A stretch of DNA of 64,000 nucleotides from the NCBI GenBank assembly GCA_035468285.1, contig DATISY010000114.1, forward strand, positions 31,700-95,699, read 5' to 3'. The notes below the pieces were generated by a model. It was not told where the DNA came from. It saw nothing but the letters and a program-made list of their open reading frames with translations, and made no database searches. The position numbers and the translations under genes were made by a program. Shown piece after piece: positions 27,465-35,965 of this stretch (position 1 is the stretch's first letter; each line of letters starts with the position of its first letter). The DNA comes from PALSA-555 sp035468285. GTDB lineage: Bacteria > Actinomycetota > Acidimicrobiia > IMCC26256 > PALSA-555.

Positions 27465-28979
27465 GTGGCCGACGACGCGCCGGCGACCCCGGGTCGGCGC
27501 CGGTCGGGACGGGCGCCGGGGTTATCGTCCGGGTTGGTGGGCGGCGAGCCGGCTCGGGCGGTGACGGTCCCGGAGGGCGCGGGACCGGGCGGGGGCCGCC
27601 CGGTGCGCCGGTACCTGCTCCTCGCGGTGACGGTGGTGTCGGGGTCGCTGCTCGTCGGGCTGTGGCGCCACTCCCCCGTCTCGGTGCTGCTCGTCGCGGT
27701 GTCGACCGGGGGCGCCGCCGCGATCGCGGTGCTGGAGCGGCGCGCACCCCGCCTCGGGGTGCGGCCCATCGTCGCCGCGATCGGCCTGCTGTTCGTGGTC
27801 GCGGTCAGTGTGGCGCCCCGCACCTCGAACGACCTGTGGTCGTACACGATCTACGGGCGGATGGTGAGCGTCTACGGGGACAGCCCCTACGACAAGCTTC
27901 CCGTCGACTTCCGGTCCGACCCGTTCTTCGCCCGGGTCAGCCCCCGATGGCAGCACCGCGGGTCGGTGTACGGGCCAGCGTTCGTCGGGTTCGCCGCCGC
28001 CGGCACCGCGCTCGCCGGCGATTCGGTGCTCGCGACACGGCTGTTCTTCCAGGTGACCGCGGCGGGCGCCGCCGCGCTGGCGCTGTGGCTCGTCTGGCGC
28101 CGCACCCGCAGCCCCGCCGCGCTCGCCTGGCTGGGCCTGCACCCGCTGCTGGGCCCGGTGATCGTCAACGGGGGTCACAACGACATCGCGATCGGGCTCG
28201 CCATCCTCGTCGCCGCGCTGCTCGTGCGGCGACGACAGGGGTGGCTGGCCGGGGCCGTCATCGGCCTCGGCGCGCTGATCAAGCTCACCACGCTGCTCGC
28301 CCTCGTCGGCGTGGTGCTGTGGGGGTGGCGCCGACGCGAGCGGCGCGTGGCGGTGACCGCCAGCCTGGCCGCAGGGGCGGTGCTCGTCCTCGGGTACCTG
28401 CCGTTCCTCGGGGGCGCGTCGCGGGTCCTGACCGGGGCGGACAAGACGCTGACGCCGTCGTCGCCGTTCAACCCGCTCGGCGCGGCGCTGCTCGGTCACG
28501 ACGCGTGGCGTGACGTCGCGCAGCCGCTCGCCCCGAACGACACGCTCATCGCGCTGTTCTACGTGTCGTTGGCGCTCGTCGTCGTCCTCGCGCTCACGAT
28601 CGGGTGGCGTGCCGCCCGGGCCCGCGGCCCCGAAGCCGCCATCGGGGCCACGACCGGCTCGTACGCGGTCGGCGCCGAGTACGCGTTCCCCTGGTACGCG
28701 GGGTGGGCCCTGCCGGTCCTCGCCGACCGGGAGCCGACGCCGTTGGCATGGGTGGTGTGGGTCCAGGCGGCGGTGATGCTCGCCGCGCTGAAGCTGCCGA
28801 TCCATCCGAGCACGACGGTGCTCGACACCACGCTGCGGGGGACGATCACCTACGCCGCGCCGCTGGTGGTGCTCGTCGCGTTCGTCGCCGCCGGGCTCCG
28901 CGGCACCCGGCAGGGCTGGACCAACCCGCCAGACGCGCCGGTCGGGGCGGCACCCGGCGGGGCGGCCCCGTCCCGCTGA
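27465..28979 (+). CDS. GT87/MptB-like polyprenol-phosphate-mannose mannosyltransferase
   Basis: 504 residues with about 12 membrane segments after a cytoplasmic head of some 45 residues. The first large external loop has the acidic motif SNDLWSYTIYGRMVSVYGDSPYDKLP, the feature of GT-C mannosyltransferases using polyprenyl-phosphate mannose. NGGHNDIAIGLAIL and the C-terminal EYAFPWYAGWALP support this. Actinobacterial relatives extend mannan cores of lipoglycans. GTG start at 27465. Acceptor unknown. Confidence 0.75.
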   Translation: MADDAPATPGRRRSGRAPGLSSGLVGGEPARAVTVPEGAGPGGGRPVRRYLLLAVTVVSGSLLVGLWRHSPVSVLLVAVSTGGAAAIAVLERRAPRLGVRPIVAAIGLLFVVAVSVAPRTSNDLWSYTIYGRMVSVYGDSPYDKLPVDFRSDPFFARVSPRWQHRGSVYGPAFVGFAAAGTALAGDSVLATRLFFQVTAAGAAALALWLVWRRTRSPAALAWLGLHPLLGPVIVNGGHNDIAIGLAILVAALLVRRRQGWLAGAVIGLGALIKLTTLLALVGVVLWGWRRRERRVAVTASLAAGAVLVLGYLPFLGGASRVLTGADKTLTPSSPFNPLGAALLGHDAWRDVAQPLAPNDTLIALFYVSLALVVVLALTIGWRAARARGPEAAIGATTGSYAVGAEYAFPWYAGWALPVLADREPTPLAWVVWVQAAVMLAALKLPIHPSTTVLDTTLRGTITYAAPLVVLVAFVAAGLRGTRQGWTNPPDAPVGAAPGGAAPSR

Positions 28980-29037
28980 GCCTCCGGACGCGTCGGCTCG
29001 GGCGGACGGCCGGAGGAGGCCACGGAGCGGCGACTGC

Positions 29038-29043
29038 TACTCT
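29038..29043 (+). promoter_or_regulatory. -10 box of rpsT
   Basis: TACTCT, about 41 nt before the rpsT GTG. It implies a short 5' leader of roughly 35 nt, unlike the leaderless genes nearby. Confidence 0.35.
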
Positions 29044-29084
29044 GCGTGGGTCCCCAGTGACTTTGGATCGGAACTCGACGCGCC

Positions 29085-29351
29085 GTGGCGAACATCAAGG
29101 GTCAGATCAAGCGGAACCGCCAGAACGAGGCGCGGCGGCTGCGGAACAAAGCGGTGCGCACCGAGCTCAAGTCCCGGGTGAAGGGCGCCACGATCGCCGC
29201 CGCCGAGGGGGCCCCGGACGCCGATGACCAGCTGCGGATCGCCCAGAAGCGCCTCAACAAGGCCGGCGCCAAGGGTCGGATCCATCCTCGCCAGGCGGCT
29301 CGGCGCACCTCGCGGCTCATGAAGCGCGCCGCGAAGGGCGCGCAGAGCTAA
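29085..29351 (+). CDS. rpsT: 30S ribosomal protein S20
   Basis: 88-residue, strongly basic protein that binds 16S rRNA early in small-subunit assembly. The N-terminus MANIKGQIKRNRQNEARRL and the C-terminal GRIHPRQAARRTSRLMKRA are family-typical. It starts with GTG. The rpsT gene is convergent with holA, its frequent neighbour. Confidence 0.96.
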   Translation: MANIKGQIKRNRQNEARRLRNKAVRTELKSRVKGATIAAAEGAPDADDQLRIAQKRLNKAGAKGRIHPRQAARRTSRLMKRAAKGAQS

Positions 29352-29362
29352 CCCGGTCGTCG

Positions 29363-29382
29363 CCCGGCTCACGCCGAGCGGG
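29363..29382. terminator. Possible bidirectional hairpin between rpsT and holA
   Basis: CCCGGCTC, a 4-nt loop and an imperfect complement CGAGCGGG lie at the convergent ends of rpsT and holA, partly inside the holA 3' end. There is no T-tract, so it is only a weak terminator candidate. Confidence 0.25.
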
Positions 29383-30403
29383 AACCCGTCCGGCGGCGTG
29401 CCGGCGACCCGAGCGCGGCGAGCCGCGCCACGAGGAGCTCGATCACCGCGTCCTCCGGGATGGCCCGGGCCCCCTTGAGGTCGAGGTCGGCGCGGGCGAG
29501 GAGGTCGAAGGCCCGGCGGAGCCCGTCGGTGCCGAGCGCGCGGGCCTGGCGGAGCCGGAACCCGGCGGCGCGCGGGTTCCCCCGGCCGCCGAGCGCCGCG
29601 GCGGCGTCCTCGTTGGTGTGCACCGCGGGGTCGTCGAGGCGCAGGAGGCGCCGGTAGTGGCCGTGCAGCAGGGCGATGATCTGCAACGGGTGCATCGGCT
29701 TGGGCTGGCGGGGGCTCGTGACGGTCAGGAGCCGCCGGACGGTGGCCAGCGTCCCCGCGATGTCGCCCTTCTCGATGGCGTTCGTGAGGTCCCAGACTGG
29801 GATCGAGCCGGCCTCCCCGAGGTAGGGGGTGACGTCCTCGGCGTCGAGGTGGGCGTCGGGCCCGTATGCGCTGCGCAGCGTGGCGAGGAGCCCCGGGACG
29901 AGGCCGGCGTCGTCGCCGACGTGCGCGCGGATGGCGTCGCTCGCGGCGCGGGTCAGGTCGAGGTCCGTGTCGGCGAGCTCGAGCGCGAGGACGTCGGTGG
30001 TCTTCTCCGAGGCCGGCTTGGTGACGGTGCCGTGCGCGCGGGCGGCCTTGTCGAGTCCGTCGGGGGTCTTGCCGTCCCCGACGACGAGGATGAGCTCGGT
30101 CGTCGGCAGCGGATCGTCCAGGTAGGCGACGAGGGGGGCGGCCTCCGCGGCCCGCAGGTTGCCGACATCGCGGACGACGACGATGCGACGCGCCGTCATG
30201 AACGGTGGGCTCGCCGCGGCGTTGATCACCGCGCCGACGACGCCGTCGCGCCCGAGGGTGTCGTCGGTGTCGCCGCGGCCGGGAACCGTGAACTCCTCGA
30301 CGGTGAGCGTCCGGTCGTCGCCGTCGAGTAGCTCGTCGACGAGCTTCGCGACGCTGTCGTCGCGCAGGATCGGGTCGGTGCCGATCACCAGGTGGACGGT
30401 CAC
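29369..30403 (-). CDS. holA: DNA polymerase III delta subunit
   Basis: 344-residue clamp-loader subunit. The AAA-like N-terminal domain begins VTVHLVIGTDPILRDDSV and includes PPFMTARRIVVVRDV; the middle has IPVWDLTNAIEKGD, and the C-terminal helical collar ends DLDLKGARAIPEDAVIELLVARLAAL. The GTG at 30403 overlaps the stop of the upstream FolP2-like gene (GTGA), and longer frames are shadow. In many bacteria comEC precedes holA; here a folP-like gene does. Confidence 0.92.
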   Translation of the reverse strand: MTVHLVIGTDPILRDDSVAKLVDELLDGDDRTLTVEEFTVPGRGDTDDTLGRDGVVGAVINAAASPPFMTARRIVVVRDVGNLRAAEAAPLVAYLDDPLPTTELILVVGDGKTPDGLDKAARAHGTVTKPASEKTTDVLALELADTDLDLTRAASDAIRAHVGDDAGLVPGLLATLRSAYGPDAHLDAEDVTPYLGEAGSIPVWDLTNAIEKGDIAGTLATVRRLLTVTSPRQPKPMHPLQIIALLHGHYRRLLRLDDPAVHTNEDAAAALGGRGNPRAAGFRLRQARALGTDGLRRAFDLLARADLDLKGARAIPEDAVIELLVARLAALGSPARRRTGSRSA

Positions 30404-31251
30404 GGGACCGCCACCGGGGCTTCGGCGAGGATGGCCTCGACGGTGCGGCACACCCGGACGGTGCCGGCCACGTCGTGGACCCGCACGATGCGGGCCCCGT
30501 GCGCGACGCCGTACGCCGCGGCGGCGAGCGACGCGTCGCGCCGGTCGTGGAGGTCGAGGCCGAGCAGGTCGCCGAGGAACCGCTTGTTCGACGCCGAAAG
30601 GAGCACCGGGTGACCGAGCTCGGCGAGCCGGTCGGTGGCGGCGAGGAGCTGGGCGCTCATCATCGCGGTCTTGCCGAGGTCGAGGCCGGCGTCGACGGCG
30701 ATCTGGTCGGTCGAGAGCCCGGCGCGGCGCGCCCGGTCGGCCCGGTCGGCCAGGAACGCGGTCACGTCGGGGACCAGGTCGCGGTAGGAGGGTTCGGGGT
30801 CCGGTACCCGGGGAGCGAGCCGGATGTGGGTGGCGACGACGGACGCGTGGTGCCGGGCCGCGACGGGCAGGTAGTCGGGGTCGGCGAAGCCGCTGATGTC
30901 GTTGCCGACGACGGCTCCGGCCTGGCAGGCCGCGTCGAGCACCGACGCCCGCCACGTGTCGACCGAGATCGGGGCCGCCACCCGCGCGCTGAGCGCCGCG
31001 ATGGTCGGGACGACCCGGTCGAGCTCCTCGGCCTCGTCGACGTCGGGTCCCGGTCCCGCCTTCACGCCGCCGACGTCGAGGACGTCGGCGCCGTCAGCGA
31101 CGAGCTGGTCCGCGCGGCGCAACAGGTCGTCGAGGTCGTAGGTGGCGCCGCGGTCGTAGAACGAGTCGGGGGTCCGGTTCAAGATCCCCATGACCAGGGT
31201 CCGTTGGGTGAGGTCGTGGACCACGTCGCCGAGTTGGTAGGCCCAGGGCAT
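30400..31251 (-). CDS. FolP2-like dihydropteroate synthase homologue, probably not a DHPS
   Basis: 283 residues from the ATG at 31251. The TIM-barrel start is VMGILNRTPDSFYDRGATYD. Canonical DHPS has a GGESTRPG loop that binds the pterin and p-aminobenzoate; here it reads DVGGVKAGPGPDV. The same replacement and the NRTPDSFYD variant occur in mycobacterial FolP2, reported not to have DHPS activity. The C-terminal GARIVRVHDVAGTVRV (His and Arg) is kept. Role unknown. It overlaps holA by 4 bp. Confidence 0.8.
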   Translation of the reverse strand: MPWAYQLGDVVHDLTQRTLVMGILNRTPDSFYDRGATYDLDDLLRRADQLVADGADVLDVGGVKAGPGPDVDEAEELDRVVPTIAALSARVAAPISVDTWRASVLDAACQAGAVVGNDISGFADPDYLPVAARHHASVVATHIRLAPRVPDPEPSYRDLVPDVTAFLADRADRARRAGLSTDQIAVDAGLDLGKTAMMSAQLLAATDRLAELGHPVLLSASNKRFLGDLLGLDLHDRRDASLAAAAYGVAHGARIVRVHDVAGTVRVCRTVEAILAEAPVAVP

Positions 31252-31301
31252 CGGGCGGAGCCTATGGCCCTGGTTCCCGGGGCCCGCGGGTGGGCGGCCG
31301 C

Positions 31302-31877
31302 TCACCGCGGCGCGACGGTCGTCGGCGGGGCGCCCGGCCCGGCGGCGGGCGTCGTGGTCGTCGTGGTGTCGGCGGTGGCCGGGACGAGGACCTGTTCGCC
31401 GTCCCGGAGTCGGGCGGCCAGGTTCAGGGCGTCGAGGTTGGCGTCGGGCCGCGCGCCGCCGGCGGTGTCGATGGCGTCGATGACCCGGTCCCCGCCGGGG
31501 AGGGTGACCACGCCCGGGTGGGTGACGGCGCCGGCGACGTGGACGACGACGTGGCGGGGGTAGGCGGGCGCGGCCCGGGCGACGCGCGTCGGTGCAGGGA
31601 CCCGGTTCGGGGAGGCGCTGACCGGGGGCGCTGCGCCCGGCACCCGGGCACGGTAGGAGACGAGGACGGTCGTGATCACCAGCACCGCGACGAGGGCCGC
31701 GATCGCGGTGCGGGCGTCGCGGGACGGGACCGCGGCGGTCACGCGCTCGGTGACGGTGGGGGGACGTCGCCGCCGATGCCGGTTTGGCGCGGCGGGGCCT
31801 GGGCCCCAGAACGTCGGGTCGGGGACGAGGCCGTCGTCGGGCGCGTCGACCAGACGGGGCGGTTCGGGCTCGGGCAC
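31302..31877 (-). CDS. ComEA-like SLBB-domain membrane protein lacking the HhH region
   Basis: 191 residues. A basic cytoplasmic head (1-55), one membrane helix (about 56-75, TAIAALVAVLVITTVLVSY) and a Pro/Ala-rich linker lead to an SLBB domain (about 108-165): VVVHVAGAVTHPGVVTLPGG and GGARPDANLDALNLAARLRDGEQVLVP. A Thr/Pro tail ends the protein. ComEA DNA receptors carry this domain plus a C-terminal helix-hairpin-helix; the latter is missing here, so DNA uptake is doubtful. GTG start with GGAGG upstream. Confidence 0.75.
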   Translation of the reverse strand: MPEPEPPRLVDAPDDGLVPDPTFWGPGPAAPNRHRRRRPPTVTERVTAAVPSRDARTAIAALVAVLVITTVLVSYRARVPGAAPPVSASPNRVPAPTRVARAAPAYPRHVVVHVAGAVTHPGVVTLPGGDRVIDAIDTAGGARPDANLDALNLAARLRDGEQVLVPATADTTTTTTPAAGPGAPPTTVAPR

Positions 31878-31953
31878 GGCGGCACCTCCGGGAACGACAC
31901 GGTCCGGAGGAAGTGGAGGGGGAAGCGCGGCGAGCGCCGGGAGGGCGAAGGTA

Positions 31954-34854
31954 TCAGCCGAGCACGAAGTTGACGAGGCGTCGGGGCACCACGATGACCT
32001 TGCGCACCGGGGCGTCGCCGAGCGCGGCGGCGGCGCGGGGCTCAGCCCGGGCGGCGGCCTCGACCGTGGCCTCGGACGCGTCGACGGGAACGGACAGGCG
32101 GGCGCGGGTCTTGCCGTTGACCTGCACCGCGATCTCGGCGGTGTCGACGGTGAGCTCGGCCTCGTCGGGTTCGGGGAACGGCTCGAACGCGAGGGACGCG
32201 TCGTGACCCAGGCGGGCCCACAGCTCCTCGGCGATGTGGGGGGTGAGGGGGGCGAGCATGAGGATCAGGGGCTCCACGACCTCTCGGGGAGACTCGCCGG
32301 TGTCCGCGCTCACCCGGGTCAGCTGATTGTTGAGCTCGAAGAGGCGGGCGATCGCCGTGTTGAACTTCAGGGCGGCCATGTCGGACCGCACCGCGGCGAT
32401 CGTCTGGTGCAGGAGGCGGCGGGTCTCCGGGTCGGCGGCCCGGTCGCCGACCCGCACGGCGTCCGTCTCCTCGTCGATGACGGTTCGCCACAGCCGTTGC
32501 AGGAACCGGTGGACACCGACGATGTCGTTGGTGCTCCACGGTCGGCTGGCGTCAAGGGGGCCCATGAACATCTCGTAGAGGCGCAGCGTGTCAGCGCCGT
32601 AGTCGCGGTACACGTCGTCGGGCATCACCATGTTCTTCAGGCTCTTGCCCATCTTCCCGAACTCGCGGGTGACGGGCTCACCGTGGAACATCGGCTCGCC
32701 GGCGCGGTCGACGACCTCGGAGGCCTCGACGTACATGCCGCGCGCGTCTTGGAACGCCGGCGCCTGGATGTACCCCTGGTTGAAGAGCCGGTGGAACGGC
32801 TCGGGTGTCGACACGAACCCGAGGTCGAACAGGATCTTGTGCCAGAACCGGGCGTAGAGCAGATGTAAGACGGCGTGCTCGACACCGCCGACGTACAGGT
32901 CGACACCACCACCGCCGGGGCCCGTCATCCAGTAGCGGTCGACGTCGGGGTCGACGAGACGGTCCTCGTTCGTCGGGTCGAGGTACCGCAGGTAGTACCA
33001 GCACGACCCGGCCCACTGCGGCATCGTGTTCGTCTCCCGCCGGTACTGGCGGGGCCCGTCGCCCAGGTCGAGGGTCACCTCGACCCAGTGCTGGGCCCGT
33101 CCGAGGGGCGGCTCCGGTGGGGTGTCCGCGGCGTCGTCGCTGACGACGGGCTCAAACTCCTCGAGGGTCGGCAGCTCGACCGGCAGCATCGAGTCGGGCA
33201 GCGCGATCGGGAGCCCGTCCTCGGCGTACACGATCGGGAACGGCTCCCCCCAGTAGCGCTGCCGGCTGAACAGCCAGTCCCGGAGCTTGTAGGTGACGGT
33301 GCCGGTCCCGAACCCGGTCTCCTCGAGCCACTCGACGGTGCGCTGCTTCGCGTCGTCGACGTGGAGGCCGTCGAGGAACTCGCTGTTGATCGCCGGTCCG
33401 TCACCCGTGAACGCGTCGCCGGCGAAGTCGGAGGGTGGCTCGACGGTGCGCACGATCGGGAGGTCGAACTCGGTCGCGAAGTCCCAGTCGCGTTGATCCT
33501 CGGCGGGGACCGCCATGATGGCACCTGTCCCGTAGCCCATCAGCACGTAGTCCGCGACGAACACCGGGATGAGCTTCCCGGTCGCGGGGTTCTCGGCGTA
33601 CGCCCCAGTGAACACGCCGGTCTTCTCGCGTCCCTCGGCTTGACGTTCGAGGTCGGTGCGCTGCGCCACGAACGCCCGGTAGCGGGTGATGGCTTCGCCG
33701 GGGGTGACGTCGGTCCCGAAGACGCCGCGCCACGACGCCGGGATGTCGGTGAGCTCGTCGCCGATCACGGCGCCCGGCCAGTCGGCCGGGACGATCCGAT
33801 CGACGAGCGGGTGCTCGGGGGCCAGCACCAGGTACGTGGCGCCGAAGATCGTGTCGGGACGGGTGGTGAAGACCTCGACGTCGAGCGGGTGGGCCTCGAC
33901 GGGGAACCGGATCGACGCGCCCGTGCTGCGCCCGATCCAGTTCCGCTGCATCACCTTGATCGACTCCGGCCAATCGATGTCCGCCAGGTCGGCGAGGAGC
34001 CGGTCGGCGTACTTGGTGATGCGCAGCATCCACTGCTCGAGCGGCCGCTTGAACACCGGATGGTTGCCCCGCTCGCTGCGACCCTCGGCGGTCACCTCCT
34101 CGTTGGCGAGGACGGTGCCGAGCGCCGGGCACCAGTTGACCGGCGCCTCCTCGCGGTACGCGAGCCGGTACGAGTCCACGATGAGGCGCCGGGTCCGGTC
34201 GTCGAGCTCGGACCAGGGGCGGCCGTCGGGGTTCGCGTCGCTGACCGCCTGGCGGGTTCCGGCCTCGAGCTCGGTGACGAGCTCGTCGACGGGGCGGGCC
34301 CGGCCGGCGGCGTCGTCGTACCAGGCGTTGAAGATGCGCAGGAAGATCCACTGCGTCCACCGGTAGTAGTGGACGTCGGTCGTGGCGACCCCGCGGCGGG
34401 GATCGTGGCCCAGTCCGAGGGCACGGAGCTGGCGGCGCATGTTGACGATGTTCTGGTCGGTCGTGACGCGAGGGTGCTGCCCGGTCTGCAGGGCGTACTG
34501 CTCTGCGGGGAGCCCGAACGCGTCGTAGCCCATCGTGTGGAGGACGTTGTGGCCCGACATCCGCTGGTACCGGGCGTACACGTCGGTGCCGATGTACCCG
34601 AGGGGGTGGCCGACGTGGAGGCCCGCGCCGCTCGGGTACGGGAACATGTCCAGCACGTACAGCCTCGGCCGGTCCGCCACCCGCTCGAAGCCCTCCGACA
34701 GGAGACCGCTCGGGTTGGGGGTCCAGAACGTCCGGTGCTGCTCCCAGAAGTCCTGCCACCGCGCCTCGAGCTCGTTGGCCCGCCGCGCGTCGTACCGGTA
34801 GGGCGGCGTCGCTCCCGCGGGTGTCGTGGCAGTCGTCGGCGCGTCGTCGTTCAT
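31954..34854 (-). CDS. leuS: Leucyl-tRNA synthetase
   Basis: 966-residue class I synthetase. The HIGH-type motif is FPYPSGAGLHVGHPLGY, the KMSKS-type motif FGKMGKSLKNMV, and the CP1 editing domain (about 230-430) has the TTRPDTIFGATYLVLAPEHP threonine region in expected form. The C-terminal domain ends QVNGKTRARLSVP and KVIVVPRRLVNFVLG. The ATG at 34854 gives MNDDAPTTA; the open frame beyond it to 35457 crosses the tRNA and is not coding. TACGCT lies 10 nt before the start. Confidence 0.97.
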   Translation of the reverse strand: MNDDAPTTATTPAGATPPYRYDARRANELEARWQDFWEQHRTFWTPNPSGLLSEGFERVADRPRLYVLDMFPYPSGAGLHVGHPLGYIGTDVYARYQRMSGHNVLHTMGYDAFGLPAEQYALQTGQHPRVTTDQNIVNMRRQLRALGLGHDPRRGVATTDVHYYRWTQWIFLRIFNAWYDDAAGRARPVDELVTELEAGTRQAVSDANPDGRPWSELDDRTRRLIVDSYRLAYREEAPVNWCPALGTVLANEEVTAEGRSERGNHPVFKRPLEQWMLRITKYADRLLADLADIDWPESIKVMQRNWIGRSTGASIRFPVEAHPLDVEVFTTRPDTIFGATYLVLAPEHPLVDRIVPADWPGAVIGDELTDIPASWRGVFGTDVTPGEAITRYRAFVAQRTDLERQAEGREKTGVFTGAYAENPATGKLIPVFVADYVLMGYGTGAIMAVPAEDQRDWDFATEFDLPIVRTVEPPSDFAGDAFTGDGPAINSEFLDGLHVDDAKQRTVEWLEETGFGTGTVTYKLRDWLFSRQRYWGEPFPIVYAEDGLPIALPDSMLPVELPTLEEFEPVVSDDAADTPPEPPLGRAQHWVEVTLDLGDGPRQYRRETNTMPQWAGSCWYYLRYLDPTNEDRLVDPDVDRYWMTGPGGGGVDLYVGGVEHAVLHLLYARFWHKILFDLGFVSTPEPFHRLFNQGYIQAPAFQDARGMYVEASEVVDRAGEPMFHGEPVTREFGKMGKSLKNMVMPDDVYRDYGADTLRLYEMFMGPLDASRPWSTNDIVGVHRFLQRLWRTVIDEETDAVRVGDRAADPETRRLLHQTIAAVRSDMAALKFNTAIARLFELNNQLTRVSADTGESPREVVEPLILMLAPLTPHIAEELWARLGHDASLAFEPFPEPDEAELTVDTAEIAVQVNGKTRARLSVPVDASEATVEAAARAEPRAAAALGDAPVRKVIVVPRRLVNFVLG

Positions 34855-34864
34855 CGTCTTAGCG

Positions 34865-34870
34865 AGCGTA
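34865..34870 (-). promoter_or_regulatory. -10 box of leuS
   Basis: TACGCT on the minus strand, 10 nt before the leuS ATG, implying a leader of only a few nucleotides. Confidence 0.4.
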
Positions 34871-34980
34871 GCGACGCCCCCCGGCCGCTCTGCTCCCCGA
34901 TTTCGCGGATGCGCCGAACGGCCGTTCGAAGCGACCCCACAGACCGGTGAGGGCCCGCTGATACCGTGGCAGGCCACCCT

Positions 34981-35054
34981 GGGCCTGTAGCTCAGTCCGG
35001 TAGAGCGCCTCCATGGCATGGAGGAAGTCAGGGGTTCAAGTCCCCTCAGGTCCA
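34981..35054 (+). tRNA. tRNA-Ala (anticodon GGC)
   Basis: Cloverleaf is complete: acceptor GGGCCTG paired to CAGGTCC with one G-U, D arm GCTC/GAGC, anticodon stem CCTCC/GGAGG with loop ATGGCAT (anticodon GGC), and T arm AGGGG/CCCCT with loop TTCAAGT. Discriminator is A; CCA is not encoded. It reads GCC codons. Its last 15 bp region recurs at 36060-36074. Confidence 0.95.
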
Positions 35055-35055
35055 C
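35041..35055 (+). repeat. Direct repeat, left copy (3' end of tRNA-Ala), attL/attR-like
   Basis: TCCCCTCAGGTCCAC, covering the T-stem 3' side and acceptor 3' strand of the tRNA plus one base. The identical 15-mer occurs at 36060-36074. The arrangement resembles attachment sites of an element inserted at a tRNA 3' end. Confidence 0.6.
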
Positions 35056-35197
35056 ACCGTTGACGAATTCACGACGTTCACGGAGATCCACCCGTGGATC
35101 GCGATTCCGTTCGCCCGCCCTCGCGGCGTCTCGTGCCGACGGGCACCTAACCCAAATCCGGATAGCGGACGCGGACCGACTCGCGGATAGTGGCCCG

Positions 35198-35965
35198 ATG
35201 GATGAAGCGACCGCGCTGCTGACAACACTCGAGGCCACTCGGCCCGAGGCACCCACCGCCTGCACCGGATGGACGGCACACGACCTGACCGCCCATCTCG
35301 CAGCTGGAGCCAAGGAAATGGCCGACCTCGTCGAGGTGGCCCTGGCGGGACAACCCGACCGCCCCACTCGACCCTTCACCACCCGCGAGGCACCTTTCGT
35401 CGCAATGCCAGACGCGGTCCTACGCGAACACCTCATTGTCGAGGCACTCCGACTCAACGCGGCGACCGAGACGCTGGCTCAGACCGGCAGCGATACCACC
35501 GTCGCCTTCGCCGGCAGGAGACTGACCGCCGCGGAACTGGACCTCCATGGGCGCAGCGAGGCCGCCCTGCACCGTTGGGATCTGGTGGGAGACGACGAGA
35601 CCAGCCGGGCATTGCTCGCGCAGCCCGAACTCACCACCCATGCGGCAACGGTGCTCAACGAGATGCTCCCAGATGCCGGCGAAGCGCCGATTCGGCGCGC
35701 CCGCCGAGCTGGAGTGAGCGCCACCCGAGCCGTGCTCCGTTCACCCGATCGGCCCGACGTCATCCTCCTCGTCGACAACGGTCGCGCCCGTTTCGAGATC
35801 GCTGAGCAGCACGACGACCCACCCACGCTGGTCACGGACCCAGCCACCCGACTGCTTCTCTTGTGGGGTCGGCGCTCGGCCGAGGCGACCGTCACGTGGT
35901 GTCAAGGCCAAGGCGCTCGCCGTCCCATCGAAGCTCTCCTCTGGCCAGTACCGACCAGACCGTGA
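35198..35965 (+). CDS. Maleylpyruvate isomerase family (DinB-fold, mycothiol-type) protein
   Basis: 255 residues. The N-terminal MDMPI/DinB four-helix bundle is seen in CTGWTAHDLTAHLAAGAKE (Trp and the metal-type His) and RSEAALHRWDLVGDD (second His). The C-terminal half is an SCP2-like fold typical of TIGR03083 proteins. Relatives use mycothiol as cofactor. ATG at 35198; the frame upstream runs through the tRNA. The gene has visibly lower GC and uses more A/T-ending codons than its neighbours, and it is bracketed by the tRNA 3'-end repeat. Confidence 0.75.
   Translation: MDEATALLTTLEATRPEAPTACTGWTAHDLTAHLAAGAKEMADLVEVALAGQPDRPTRPFTTREAPFVAMPDAVLREHLIVEALRLNAATETLAQTGSDTTVAFAGRRLTAAELDLHGRSEAALHRWDLVGDDETSRALLAQPELTTHAATVLNEMLPDAGEAPIRRARRAGVSATRAVLRSPDRPDVILLVDNGRARFEIAEQHDDPPTLVTDPATRLLLLWGRRSAEATVTWCQGQGARRPIEALLWPVPTRP

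Noticed and set aside
34966..35190. Open frame across tRNA-Ala
   Set aside because: It translates the tRNA and has no protein features or suitable Shine-Dalgarno.
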